Below are positions 8,752-17,421 of a stretch of 64,000 bases of DNA, in pieces. The notes under the pieces are model-generated. The model was not told the origin of the DNA, searched no databases, and saw nothing but the letters and a program-made list of their open reading frames with translations. The DNA is from Promethearchaeota archaeon (GTDB taxonomy: Archaea; Asgardarchaeota; Lokiarchaeia; Sigyniarchaeales; SOKP01), in contig JAEOUA010000001.1 in NCBI GenBank assembly GCA_016839555.1, forward strand, positions 206,554 to 270,553, read 5' to 3'. Each line of letters begins with the position of its first letter. Position 1 is the first letter of the stretch. The translations under genes were made by a program, and so were the position numbers.

Positions 8752-10560
8752 TTATTCATTTTGGGAAATGGCATTCCTCCCCTTAACAATTACATTAGGT
8801 TCAGTCCTAGGATATTCCCCGCTTCCTGTGCACGTAAATTTTATCGCTATGGATTCATTTCCCTCCAATTCGGCAATTTGCGCTGATAATTCAGATTCAC
8901 TTACTTTAAATTCGAGTTCTTCAGGATGGAGATTTATAACATCAAACCCAGGAGGGATTTTATCTTTTACAACAATGTTTTCAAGCTCGACTTTTCCTTC
9001 ATTCTGAATCCGAATAGATATATCAAATTCTCCTTCAGACGATCCGGGTCTGATGCTCTTTAGAGTCTTGAGTTTTCTTTTAACGTACTTAATTCTAATT
9101 TCTGGTTCTACTTCTGGAGTTTTAATAAATTCCTTACCCTCAATAACAGAATTTGCTCCTATTTCAACCTGATTAATATATTTTGTTTCTGGTTTAGGAT
9201 TTTTGGCTAAAAGAGGATATATCATCTTAAATTGAATATTTGGTTCAAAATCTTCTGCTAATTTTATTAATTCAATATTTATTCTGTGGGATTTATCAGG
9301 ACTCATATCTTCAGGAGAAATTTCTAAGTTTTTAGCGTTTTCTTCTCGATTATGAATCTCAATGGTATCCGTTTTGCCAAATATTCTTAATTTTATATCT
9401 TTTATTTTAGGAGGAATAAAATCTTCCGGAAGTTCATCAGTAATTCTTAAAAAATCTATAGGAGCCGTGCCTTTATTAGTAATTACATTCTCTATTGTCA
9501 TATCGGTATTAGCATACGCATTCACTTCTGGCGGATTTATTACTTTCTCAACCTCAGCATTAATCACTTTATAGATTGTTGACTCTTTATCAAGATTACC
9601 TTTTACTCTCCTAATTACTTCATATAATGTTGTAAATTCAAAAGAAGATTCTAATCTTGGGACATTTTCAGATTCAACTTGAAAATCAAAATCCCATGAT
9701 TCATCTGGAGCTAGAGTTAAATTAGGTTCTTCTAAGACAATATGTTCACTCCCTGTAGGAATTTTTTGATTTACACCAACTTTTTCAAGTTTTACTTCAA
9801 ATTCAGAATCATTTATAAACTCTACGTTACAATCCCATGTGCCAGGCGAGGCACTTTCATCTGTGGTAACTCCACTTAATGAATCTGTTAAACCTCTGAT
9901 TTCAGGGTCCATCATTGTTAATTGATGATCTTTAACTAAGTAAGTAACATTGGTAGGCCCAAGTTCTTTTTCTTCAATAGTATTCACAATTATTTTAAAA
10001 TTCAATTCCAATAGGGCAGTTTCGTTAGCTTCAATAGAATCTATTGACCAATTGACAATTGTTTTTTCAGCTTCTTCATTTAACTGAACACTTCCAGTTT
10101 CATTAGAGGCTATTTCAACCTTTTCTATAAAATCTGGGAGCGGTCGTTTCAAGTTAATTTCTGAAATAGGGAGATCCAAGGTATTTTTTAATTTAATAGT
10201 TAATTTGCAGAGATTTGGTTCATTATAGAGAAGAACATTATTTAACTTATCCGGAATTTTTCTATTAGTATCAAAAATTTCTTCCAATTCAAGACAAGAT
10301 TGTTCCAGATTTTCTATTTTATAAGATTTTTCAAATTTCTTACCTGGATTGATTATTCCCATCTCCATTATTTTTTCAATATTAGTGTTCACAATTTCTT
10401 TAAGGTCCAAGACTGAGTTCCATAATCTACTTGTTTTTGAAAGATTTTTAACGGCTATTGTTCCTGAGCCTTTAATTTGTTTTATATTCACAGAACCATT
10501 TAATAGAGGCTTTTCTTCATCAGTGATATCAATTTTTATCAAATTTCTAAATTCTGACAT
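8752..10560 (-). CDS. large multi-domain beta-sandwich (DUF11/CARDB-like) repeat protein without signal peptide
   Basis: 602 residues with no signal peptide and no membrane segment. After about 70 N-terminal residues (SVNIKQIKGSGTIAVKNLSK) there are several Ig-like modules with phrases such as ITNKGTAPIDFLRITDELPE and IQNEGKVELENIVVKDKIPP, typical of DUF11/CARDB-like sandwiches normally found on cell surfaces. The lack of an export signal suggests an intracellular scaffold or non-classical export; this is inference. A helical stretch at residues about 45-105 may mediate assembly. It is followed by a small helical gene on the same strand. Start chosen at ATG 10560, preceded by GGTAT. Confidence 0.65.
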   Translation of the reverse strand: MSEFRNLIKIDITDEEKPLLNGSVNIKQIKGSGTIAVKNLSKTSRLWNSVLDLKEIVNTNIEKIMEMGIINPGKKFEKSYKIENLEQSCLELEEIFDTNRKIPDKLNNVLLYNEPNLCKLTIKLKNTLDLPISEINLKRPLPDFIEKVEIASNETGSVQLNEEAEKTIVNWSIDSIEANETALLELNFKIIVNTIEEKELGPTNVTYLVKDHQLTMMDPEIRGLTDSLSGVTTDESASPGTWDCNVEFINDSEFEVKLEKVGVNQKIPTGSEHIVLEEPNLTLAPDESWDFDFQVESENVPRLESSFEFTTLYEVIRRVKGNLDKESTIYKVINAEVEKVINPPEVNAYANTDMTIENVITNKGTAPIDFLRITDELPEDFIPPKIKDIKLRIFGKTDTIEIHNREENAKNLEISPEDMSPDKSHRINIELIKLAEDFEPNIQFKMIYPLLAKNPKPETKYINQVEIGANSVIEGKEFIKTPEVEPEIRIKYVKRKLKTLKSIRPGSSEGEFDISIRIQNEGKVELENIVVKDKIPPGFDVINLHPEELEFKVSESELSAQIAELEGNESIAIKFTCTGSGEYPRTEPNVIVKGRNAISQNE

Positions 10561-10699
10561 TTTAAATTCTATACCAATTTATGGTTAAGTTAAATTTTTT
10601 ATATACTTGCTAATCAAAAAATATATAAAAATCTTAAATTAAAAGCTTTAGTATCTAAAAAATCTCTCGAAAGTTCAAGAAATTGAAAGGGAGACAGAA

Positions 10700-11021
10700 A
10701 TGGGCTTTACGGTAGCGGGTAAAAGAGTTACCGGAATCGGACTTTATAGTTGTGATTTGAAGATTTTCCCAAAAGCAATAACCAATCTAAAATCACTCAA
10801 GCAGCTAATTTTAGCGCGTAATAATATTTCGACTCTCCCCAAATCAATAAGCAATCTTACATCACTCGAATAAGGCAATAAAAAATGGGAAAGATTCTCC
10901 TATTAAAGAATGGGAAATTAAAAAATTAGAAAGAAAAATTGAAGATTTAGAAAATCAAAAGCAAAAACTTAAAAAAATTTGTCAAAATAATAATATTATA
11001 ATTCCAATTGATTTGTATTGA
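10700..11021 (+). pseudogene. decayed leucine-rich-repeat protein gene
   Basis: The first frame (10700-10873) reads GIGLYSCDLKIFPKAITNL, then LKQLILARNNISTLPKSI, the classic LxxLxLxxNxLxxLP repeat, and stops at TAA. A second frame (10869-11021) continues with NKAIKNGKDSPIKEWEIKK and a coiled coil ending at TGA, as in the C-terminal capping part of such proteins. An in-frame TAG lies just before the N-terminal part. I infer a truncated LRR gene with a deletion or frameshift near 10870. LRR proteins mediate protein contacts and are abundant in Asgard archaea. Confidence 0.6.
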
Positions 11022-11029
11022 ATAAAATA

Positions 11030-11224
11030 TTACTTAGCTAAATCTATTACCGAATTATTATTAAGAGTAGGATATATAATCGATTCCCATTTTTCTTTCG
11101 GCCAGTAATATAAATAAAGCTGAATTGAAGGCTCTTTCTTTAACTCTTCATTTAGTTCTTCAAATGCTTTTTTCTGGTTTTTAATTGTTGAGGCTTTGCT
11201 AATATTCCATCTAATAATTAGCAA
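11030..11224 (-). CDS. small hypothetical protein (64 aa)
   Basis: 64 residues, starting MLIIRWNISKAST and containing a helical KKAFEELNEELKKE segment followed by an aromatic strand (IQLYLYYWPKEKWE). It could be a helix-strand piece of a small alpha/beta fold. It converges with the LRR relic. No family is recognised, and it lies in a zone of gene decay, so it may itself be a fragment. Confidence 0.4.
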   Translation of the reverse strand: MLIIRWNISKASTIKNQKKAFEELNEELKKEPSIQLYLYYWPKEKWESIIYPTLNNNSVIDLAK

Positions 11225-11508
11225 TTCGTAAAGTTTTTCTTTGGTTTTTTGATGTATTTTAAAAATTTTTATTTTTTCCCAAAGAATTTAATTGCTGATG
11301 AATTTTGTTAGTAAGAAAGATTTCAGAATAAAATACTCCCTTCTTGGAATAAAATCCCCTGATAATATGATTTTTTAATACATTATGTATAAATAAACAC
11401 CCTCATTAATTAGCAAATAAGGACTTTTAAATAGAACAATTATAATATTTTAATATAGAAAATGTAAGAGATAGTATTATTGAAACGCTTAAGTTTTAAA
11501 AATTATAT

Positions 11509-11928
11509 ATGTATGTTAAATGGTTAGATATAAAGCATAAAAATGAAGGAAAGAGAGAAATTTCTATAGCAGACCTTTTTCCAATATTTATTTTCAATTT
11601 TATGACATCAATACTGTTTTTTTTTATGCTAATTTTATTATACGCTTTAATTTGTACTGATCTTGGTCTAATTAATGATGGTCTTTATGAGCTAAACAAA
11701 TATCTTTCATTTATTCCGCTTATACTTCCTAATAATGATAAATTTCCTAAACCAATTATCATTTTTAGATTATTAGATAAATTCAATTTTAATCCTATAA
11801 TTTTAGGGGCTCTAATCATCAATCAGATATGTTCTTATCTTGTTTGTAATGTACTAATGGATTATAATAATATACAAGCATCCCATAAATATGGTATTAT
11901 AACTTTAATAATAAACTCAATTTTATAG
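11509..11928 (+). CDS. hypothetical membrane protein (139 aa)
   Basis: 139 residues with an N-terminal charged stretch (KWLDIKHKNEGKREISIA), one long hydrophobic segment (residues about 28-53), and a second weaker hydrophobic region around residues 100-118. No catalytic motif is seen. Composition resembles a small inner-membrane protein. It lies alone between the LRR relic and further gene fragments, so function and intactness are uncertain. Confidence 0.4.
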   Translation: MYVKWLDIKHKNEGKREISIADLFPIFIFNFMTSILFFFMLILLYALICTDLGLINDGLYELNKYLSFIPLILPNNDKFPKPIIIFRLLDKFNFNPIILGALIINQICSYLVCNVLMDYNNIQASHKYGIITLIINSIL

Positions 11929-12146
11929 TTTTTAACGCCATTTAGCTTAACTATTTCACTATTTTTCTACAATTTAACTTATGTAATTGTTTTGAGAGTT
12001 TCAAGAATTGAAATAAGAATAGATAGTAACTAAAATATTAAGAATGAAAATTTTAATTAAAATTCCCTCATCTATAAGTTTATATTTTTTAAAAAATCTA
12101 AAAAATATAGAGACAAACGGAAAAGGTATTAAAGACTGCTAAATGA

Positions 12147-12347
12147 ATACTTATTATTGGTTTTGCATTTAAAAATCCCTATGATGAAATAATAAATTAT
12201 TTATTAAGAACGAATATAAAGGAGAACAGTGAAATATTAATAACAAATCTTTTTCCAAATGAGAAAATAATTAACGAATTATTACCCGATTGTAACATTT
12301 CTTATTACAATCCAGTAGAAAAATCCGATCTTGAATTTAATAACTGA
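12147..12347 (+). pseudogene. startless ORF fragment (66 codons)
   Basis: After an in-frame TGA the frame stays open to TGA at 12345-12347 and reads GFAFKNPYDEIINYLLRTNI then SEILITNLFPNEKIINELLP, a strand-helix-strand pattern. No canonical start codon is available. Probably the remnant of an alpha/beta protein; family unknown. Confidence 0.3.
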
Positions 12348-12377
12348 ATTATCTCTTTCTCAAATTTTTTAACCTAA

Positions 12378-12533
12378 TTATTTTTTATCAAATTTATCCT
12401 TTAGTTCTTTTAATGTAGCGTATATCTCGGAATTATCCAAAATTAAATCGAACCATTTCCCCCGTCTCATATTCTTAAAAGAGTAAATAATATCGTTCCA
12501 AAAAATCGTCTCAGAGCTGAATAAGTTGATTTC
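12378..12533 (-). pseudogene. startless ORF fragment (51 codons)
   Basis: The minus-strand frame is open from after a TAA to TAA at 12378-12380, reading FWNDIIYSFKNMRRGKWFDL and a helical tail (ATLKELKDKFDKK). An internal ATG at 12470 would give only 30 residues. Likely the C-terminal remnant of a decayed gene, one of several in this stretch. Confidence 0.3.
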
Positions 12534-12545
12534 TTAAGGCAGAGT

Positions 12546-12716
12546 TTACTTTATATCATTGGTTTTATATATGCTATATTTTTTCATATTATTAATTTTT
12601 CGCTTCTTAAGGTAAGAACGTCCTTCTGGTTCGATAACCTTCACTTCATGTTCTCTTAATACAGTACGAAATAAATCTTGAAAAACAAAAAATTCTTTTA
12701 CGGGAATTCTCTGATT
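12546..12716 (-). pseudogene. startless ORF fragment (56 codons)
   Basis: Directly downstream of the V4R-like gene in another frame, the minus strand is open and reads RIPVKEFFVFQDLFRTVLRE, then VKVIEPEGRSYLKKRKI. There is no start codon. It may be a remnant of a separate gene or, less likely, the out-of-frame continuation of the upstream gene. Confidence 0.3.
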
Positions 12717-13258
12717 TATTTTTTATCTTTCTTTTTAAACAATTTTTTCAATGAACTTATCAAGCCTTCCTCCTTTTTATGCCGCTCCTTCTTTTCAACT
12801 TTTATATCTCCCTCTCTCTCTTTTCTTTTTCGTTGGAGGATATAATAGCACCTATTTTTACCGGATGTTAATATACATTCTTTTATATCAATATTATAGG
12901 AATACTCATGGTTCATCTCATTAAGAAATCCGATTGTGTATGGTAAGCATATGGATTGTTGGATAAGATCCTTCTTTGAGGGATTTAATTCACCACCTAT
13001 TGGACAAAAATCTTCTTTATATAGGATTTTAATTTCAAATTCATTTTTTTTTACTTCTCTGATTTCGGGAGAGGCAGTAAGCACTTCATAACTTCTATGA
13101 AGCCCTGATTGAATATCATTTATACCTTTTTCTTTATAGACCGTCGCTAATTTTGCCCCTAAACCGGATGAGATTGACTTTGGAAGATTTTCCCCGCCAA
13201 TTTCTATCAATTCTGAGATATACGCTTGGAAAAATTTTAACGCATCTTGTGTGGGCAT
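12716..13258 (-). CDS. V4R-like/heme-or-ligand-sensing domain protein with basic tail
   Basis: 180 residues. The core, about 1-140, has SGLGAKLATVYKEKG, then DFCPIGG and a closing strand pair with NIDIKECILTSGKNRCYYIL, which resembles the 4-vinyl-reductase (V4R)/methanogen-output sensor fold, where paired cysteines and the final GxxxCxYxI motif can bind metal or ligand. The last 40 residues are almost only K, R and E and look disordered. It is probably a small cytoplasmic sensor; the family call is tentative. ATG at 13258 is the only clear start. It stands upstream of a startless fragment on the same strand. Confidence 0.5.
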   Translation of the reverse strand: MPTQDALKFFQAYISELIEIGGENLPKSISSGLGAKLATVYKEKGINDIQSGLHRSYEVLTASPEIREVKKNEFEIKILYKEDFCPIGGELNPSKKDLIQQSICLPYTIGFLNEMNHEYSYNIDIKECILTSGKNRCYYILQRKRKEREGDIKVEKKERHKKEEGLISSLKKLFKKKDKK

Positions 13259-13536
13259 CTAACTAACACCTTTTTAGAAATTCCTATAGGATATATGAAA
13301 TTTTATATACTTAAATTTTTTTATTTTATTTATAAAAAAGGTTTCGCATCAATCCCTCGCCATTAATTTCTTTATGCTGATTTGATTTAAAAAAGAAGAT
13401 TGAATAATTCATGAATATATGAAAATTAACTTTTGATAAAAATTAACCAAAATTTAGATCAATAAATGATTTTATATATAATACAGAAATAGAATATTTC
13501 TTGAATATAATATAATAAAGAAAAAGATTAAAATAC

Positions 13537-13681
13537 TTATCTAGATCTCATATTAATATCCATTATATTTCCAAATTTAATATCCCCCTTATAAAGCTCT
13601 ATTTCACCGATATATCTCATAAATTTCATCATCGCTTTCTTCAACCCATTCCATACTTGGAGAGTTAAAATTTATTTTCAA
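13537..13681 (-). pseudogene. short frameshifted ORF remnant
   Basis: Two overlapping minus-strand frames read as one broken protein: 13604-13681 (TTG start, SPSMEWVEESDDEIYEIYR) and 13537-13629 (KFMRYIGEIELYKGDIKFGN). Neither alone is convincing. The rest of 13259-13815 shows no gene. Confidence 0.25.
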
Positions 13682-13815
13682 TCTTTCTATGGTTTAATTA
13701 TTAAAATTTATTTTTAATATTGCACAGTTATTAGAATATCATACTAAGATTTTTTATCTTAGATTGCTTTATAAATAGTGGAATTCATAACAATTATCAA
13801 GGTGGATATTTTAAT

Positions 13816-14820
13816 ATGAAAGTCGGCTGGATATATAAAATCATTTTAATTGGCTCAAATGGTTCCGGAAAATCCGCCTTTATTAATTATGATAAAAATA
13901 ATCAGAAACTTTTCAATAATCTCAGAGAGAACATTGGTCTGGATTTTTTTTTTAAAAGAGTGAAAGTAGACGATGATCTCCATTGTCAATTACAAATATG
14001 GGATGTTAATGTTGCCGAAAATTTTTATTTTTTAATTCCCTCTTATTTTCGGGGAACTGCTCTTTTTCTTTTATTTTTTGATCTCACAGATCCTCACTCT
14101 TTTATTAATCTTCCGATTTGGATAGACATTATTCATGCGTTTTCTGAGGAGGTTCCTATTGTATTAATAGGCACAAAATCCGATTTAAACCCAACTGTTC
14201 TCCATGAAGATATAATGAGTTTTGCTCATACTTATGACCTTATTGGTCCTTATTTCATTTCAATCGAAAGTGGATTTAATATAGATGTTATTTTTAATCA
14301 TGTTGCCGAGATTTTAACCGGAGTGAATATCTTATCTAAAAGAGAAAAAAATTATTTAAGACGAAATCTCGGCAAAATCGAAGAATATTCTCAAATTGAA
14401 ACTTCAGATCAAAGATATTTCAATCCAAACGAAAATGTTTCTATTTCTACTTCAAATTTAGATGATTTAACCCACACAAATGAGCTTCGTGATAATTTGC
14501 TAAGATTGAGGGATATTATGCGAGGAGAAGTGGAATTTCAAGCTTCGAAAAAAATCAAATTATCCTTAGGAAAGCGAAAAAAATTAGCTGAATTTTTAAA
14601 TTTCTTTAAATTTTGCCCCATTTGTAATTCAAGAAATCATTCTAGTTATCTTAAGCGTTTTTATTTTAGTAAAGATAAGAAAAAAATTAAAATTAAACAA
14701 CAATTATTAGAACTAATGAGAAAATCAGTAGATTTTAAGAAAAGATATTATAATCACATAACTTTAGGAATCCCGTGCTGTAAATGTTTCCAAAAATATT
14801 GCAAAACCTCTAAAAATTGA
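13816..14820 (+). CDS. divergent Ras/Rab-like small GTPase with C-terminal zinc-binding tail
   Basis: 334 residues with Shine-Dalgarno AAGGTGG. Residues 1-170 form a Rab/Ras-like G domain: P-loop GSNGSGKS (13-20), switch I NIGLDF where Rab has TIGVDF, G3 WDVNVAE (62-68) instead of WDTAGQE, G4 TKSD (120-123), and G5-like SIESG (149-153). The switch Gly and catalytic Gln are replaced, so nucleotide may be bound but classical hydrolysis is unlikely. Residues 171-260 are polar linker. The C-terminus has CPIC (267-270) and CCKC (321-324) pairs, likely a zinc site. No prenylation motif. Role in signalling or membrane organisation is inferred; no GAP or GEF is adjacent. Confidence 0.85.
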   Translation: MKVGWIYKIILIGSNGSGKSAFINYDKNNQKLFNNLRENIGLDFFFKRVKVDDDLHCQLQIWDVNVAENFYFLIPSYFRGTALFLLFFDLTDPHSFINLPIWIDIIHAFSEEVPIVLIGTKSDLNPTVLHEDIMSFAHTYDLIGPYFISIESGFNIDVIFNHVAEILTGVNILSKREKNYLRRNLGKIEEYSQIETSDQRYFNPNENVSISTSNLDDLTHTNELRDNLLRLRDIMRGEVEFQASKKIKLSLGKRKKLAEFLNFFKFCPICNSRNHSSYLKRFYFSKDKKKIKIKQQLLELMRKSVDFKKRYYNHITLGIPCCKCFQKYCKTSKN

Positions 14821-14938
14821 ATATAATTCTCAAAAAAATATAAATTCGATTTACTTCTCTTATTTATTTTCAAATAAAAATCTAATTTTGTATAGCCGAG
14901 AAATTTCTATATCAATTTATACTAAGAATACAATAATT

Positions 14939-15077
14939 GTGACACGTAATTAAAAAATGTCACGAAAGTGGAATGAATTTGACAAAAACTTAATTACATT
15001 TCCGCAAACACGTAATTAAATTGATACTTAAAACTAATTGTTTTTTTCGCGTTTTTTCTTTGTCATTTTTAATTACA
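14939..15077. repeat. cluster of GTAATTAA boxes and a GTGACA/TGTCAC palindrome
   Basis: The octamer GTAATTAA occurs four times in alternating orientation: 14946-14953 (+), 14990-14997 (-), 15012-15019 (+) and 15069-15076 (-). The plus copies sit in an identical 13-mer acacgtaattaaa. An inverted repeat gtgaca (14939-14944)/tgtcac (14958-14963) brackets the first copy. The cluster lies upstream of a small HTH gene, so it looks like an operator or iteron array; GTGACA recurs at 15397-15402 within that gene. Confidence 0.55.
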
Positions 15078-15198
15078 GATGTAATATGCATCCCAATTTT
15101 GTCATGGCAAGAATAGATAGAAATCCCTTTCTTAAGTAGAAATTTATAGTATTATTCTCAGTTTAGTAATTTGATTTAAATTCTCTGTAGTAATTGAT

Positions 15199-15420
15199 GT
15201 GGTGAAACATCATTATATTATGAAGAAGAATCCATCCATGAATAAGAAAAGAAGAAAGAAAATCGAATTTTGTAAAAAAGTGAAAAAATTGAATTATAAT
15301 AAAGGGCTTTCTATTGAAATTCTAGCAGAACAATATGGAAAATCAAAAAGAACAATATATCGTTGGCTTAAATCAGCATCAGAACCATTAGATTTTGTGA
15401 CATTTTGTGATAAAAATTGA
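15199..15420 (+). CDS. small helix-turn-helix DNA-binding protein
   Basis: 73 residues from GTG 15199; internal ATGs at 15220 or 15238 are alternatives, since the first residues look dispensable. The core SIEILAEQYGKSKRTIYRWL is a homeodomain-like helix-turn-helix as in transposase N-terminal domains and terminase or resolvase tails. The N-terminus is very basic (NKKRRKKIEF). It could be a stand-alone repressor acting on the box cluster upstream, or the remnant of an IS-type transposase; no catalytic domain or terminal inverted repeats follow. Confidence 0.6.
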   Translation: MVKHHYIMKKNPSMNKKRRKKIEFCKKVKKLNYNKGLSIEILAEQYGKSKRTIYRWLKSASEPLDFVTFCDKN

Positions 15421-15594
15421 TTCCATAAAATCCTGATAAAAATATATTATATATAACATAAAAAGAAGAAAAAGATTTATTTAATGAGTCAGTTCTTTAA
15501 CAAGTTAGTTAAATGAATTCAAAAGAGAAGGAGAAAAACAAGAATTTCAATCAAATTATTTGTTGAAATTTATAATTTTAAGATTTAAGTTTAG

Positions 15595-16677
15595 TTATTT
15601 ATTAATAAATGGAAAGTATTGAGAGATTAATTGGGCAATTCCTTCAAAATCATCCAAAATCCCATCCCAATTTTTGATTTTTTGTTTGTACTTTTTGATT
15701 AATGCCCGGGAAAAGGAATATAAAGTATTTTGTAAAAGAAAAGATGATTGCCTTACTATTAAGCCCACAGATATCTCTTCCATAGTTTGAAAGAGTATTA
15801 CGTGATCTTTCATTTTTATTTGATTAAAACCATGGGATGATTTAAAAATTTTCATAAAAACTACTGAAAGTGCATTTAATGCCCCCCCAACTAAAATATC
15901 ATCTATATCAGTAAATTTATCTTGAAATTCTTGAGAATATAAAGTTCTACCATCCTTATTTGTAATGATAAGATATAGTAAATGACTAGGATTCAAAAAT
16001 ACAATGTTGGGATATTGATAAAAACTAAGTCCTAATAGAAATAAGCCAATAGAATTAAAAATAAGAATCCATTCTCTATGATTGATAATTGTTGGAATTA
16101 TCAATCCTATTACAATAATACATAAACCAATAAATAATAGATGAATTGCTCGCTTTTGAATTTTATGTTCAGATAATTTTCTAATCTGCCATAATGTTAT
16201 TATATAATAAATAAAAACCGAGATTAGAAATGAAAAGATGAGTATTTGAATTATATAATTATATTCAAAATTATATATCCCTAAAGTTTCATCATAATAG
16301 AAATAATAGTTAGAGGGAATAAAAGCCATGAATAAATACCCTGTAAAAAAAGTACTAAAATAAAGGAAGCGGAAGAGCGGTGGTCGATCATGATTCAATA
16401 ATTCTAAGAAAAGGTAAGTAATAAAAAAGGTAGCTATTCCAGTGATCCCGAATAACTGATATGCAATATATGGAAGATAAGATAATTCATTGGTAGGGAA
16501 ATCGAAAATACTTATTATAATAATAGAGATGCCATTCAAAAAAACAATGATGAAACTGCTTCCAAGTATTAATAATATTTTATTTGTTGATTTTTGATAT
16601 GATATAAATGAAATTCCTAAATTAAAACAGCAAAAACCAATTTGAATTAACCCAAGTATAAATAAAGTAAATTCCAT
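15595..16677 (-). CDS. seven-TM membrane protein with C-terminal longin/roadblock-like domain
   Basis: 360 residues. Residues 1-225 contain seven hydrophobic segments with short loops, like 7TM receptor or kinase sensor modules. The soluble tail, about 230-360, begins HLLYLIITNKDGRTLYSQEF and continues with LVGGALNALSVVFMKIF, then a strand DHVILFQTMEEISVGLIV and a long helix. This strand-helix-strand order with an N-D-G turn resembles longin or roadblock-type domains, which in eukaryotes bind small GTPases. No kinase, HAMP or cyclase domain is present. I infer a membrane platform for a GTPase; the divergent GTPase at 13816 is nearby but not co-transcribed. Confidence 0.65.
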   Translation of the reverse strand: MEFTLFILGLIQIGFCCFNLGISFISYQKSTNKILLILGSSFIIVFLNGISIIIISIFDFPTNELSYLPYIAYQLFGITGIATFFITYLFLELLNHDRPPLFRFLYFSTFFTGYLFMAFIPSNYYFYYDETLGIYNFEYNYIIQILIFSFLISVFIYYIITLWQIRKLSEHKIQKRAIHLLFIGLCIIVIGLIIPTIINHREWILIFNSIGLFLLGLSFYQYPNIVFLNPSHLLYLIITNKDGRTLYSQEFQDKFTDIDDILVGGALNALSVVFMKIFKSSHGFNQIKMKDHVILFQTMEEISVGLIVRQSSFLLQNTLYSFSRALIKKYKQKIKNWDGILDDFEGIAQLISQYFPFINK

Positions 16678-16901
16678 TTTTTCAATCTCTTATTATTTAT
16701 TATATTATTTTATAAAATGTAATTTAAGGTTGATTTTATTTATTTTATTTTTATAATGGTTTTGTATATTAAGGAACTTCATAAAATTAAATCATTAGGT
16801 TTTAAATAATTGGTATTCATCAAATGATTTTAAAAATTATTTAATTTTATATTCTTGCTTAAGGATAATTTTTCAACTTATGTGAAATATTTAGTTCCAT
16901 C

Positions 16902-17189
16902 TTATACTATATTAGAATTTTGAGTATATAAAGGAAAAATTAATTTAATGTAACAAAAAAATCTTTGATTACCTTGTTTTGATAAGGTTTCGTGAGATGC
17001 ACTATAATGTCTATCAGGTTGATAGGGTTCTTGAGTAGAATGAGAAGAAACCATCTGCATTAAATCGCCAAGATTATAGTCTTGTTTCTGTTGAGAATTC
17101 CCACTGGGGATATCTAATTTAGTTCCACAAAACGGGCACACCTTTTGATTAGGGGGTTCTATTTTTTCGCCACAGTATGGACAATTCAA
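16902..17189 (-). CDS. zinc-ribbon protein, probably truncated
   Basis: 95 residues from TTG 17189. The N-terminus is a four-cysteine zinc ribbon, CPYCGEKIE then CPFCGTKLD (CxxC-x11-CxxC), followed by a polar, glutamine-rich disordered stretch. The final 25 residues (RFFCYIKLIFPLYTQ) change abruptly to hydrophobic and look like translation past a break, so the original gene probably had a longer domain here. Such zinc ribbons head many archaeal proteins of unknown function. Confidence 0.6.
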   Translation of the reverse strand: MNCPYCGEKIEPPNQKVCPFCGTKLDIPSGNSQQKQDYNLGDLMQMVSSHSTQEPYQPDRHYSASHETLSKQGNQRFFCYIKLIFPLYTQNSNIV

Positions 17190-17421
17190 GTAGATTGCCT
17201 ATTTCTTATAATTTTTGTATTCTATTAATATGTATATATTTGAGGTTTATAAAGATATAGCTTACTTTCATAAAGATTATTTGATATATAAAATTTTGAG
17301 AAGGAAAATAAAGAAGCATAAGATTAGCAATTAAGAAGCAGAGTAAATTTTAATCATTACAAAGATAATTCAAACTCACCTGAAGCGGTTAAGACACCAA
17401 GTTTCCCAACTTTTAACCAGA

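Noticed and set aside
8672..10588. Plus-strand frames opposite the 602-residue protein
   Set aside because: Serine/isoleucine-rich antisense translations with no Shine-Dalgarno; the minus strand has the coherent repeat protein.
12618..12650. ggttcgataacc resembling a tRNA T-loop
   Set aside because: No acceptor, D or anticodon stem can be drawn around it, and it lies inside an ORF fragment.
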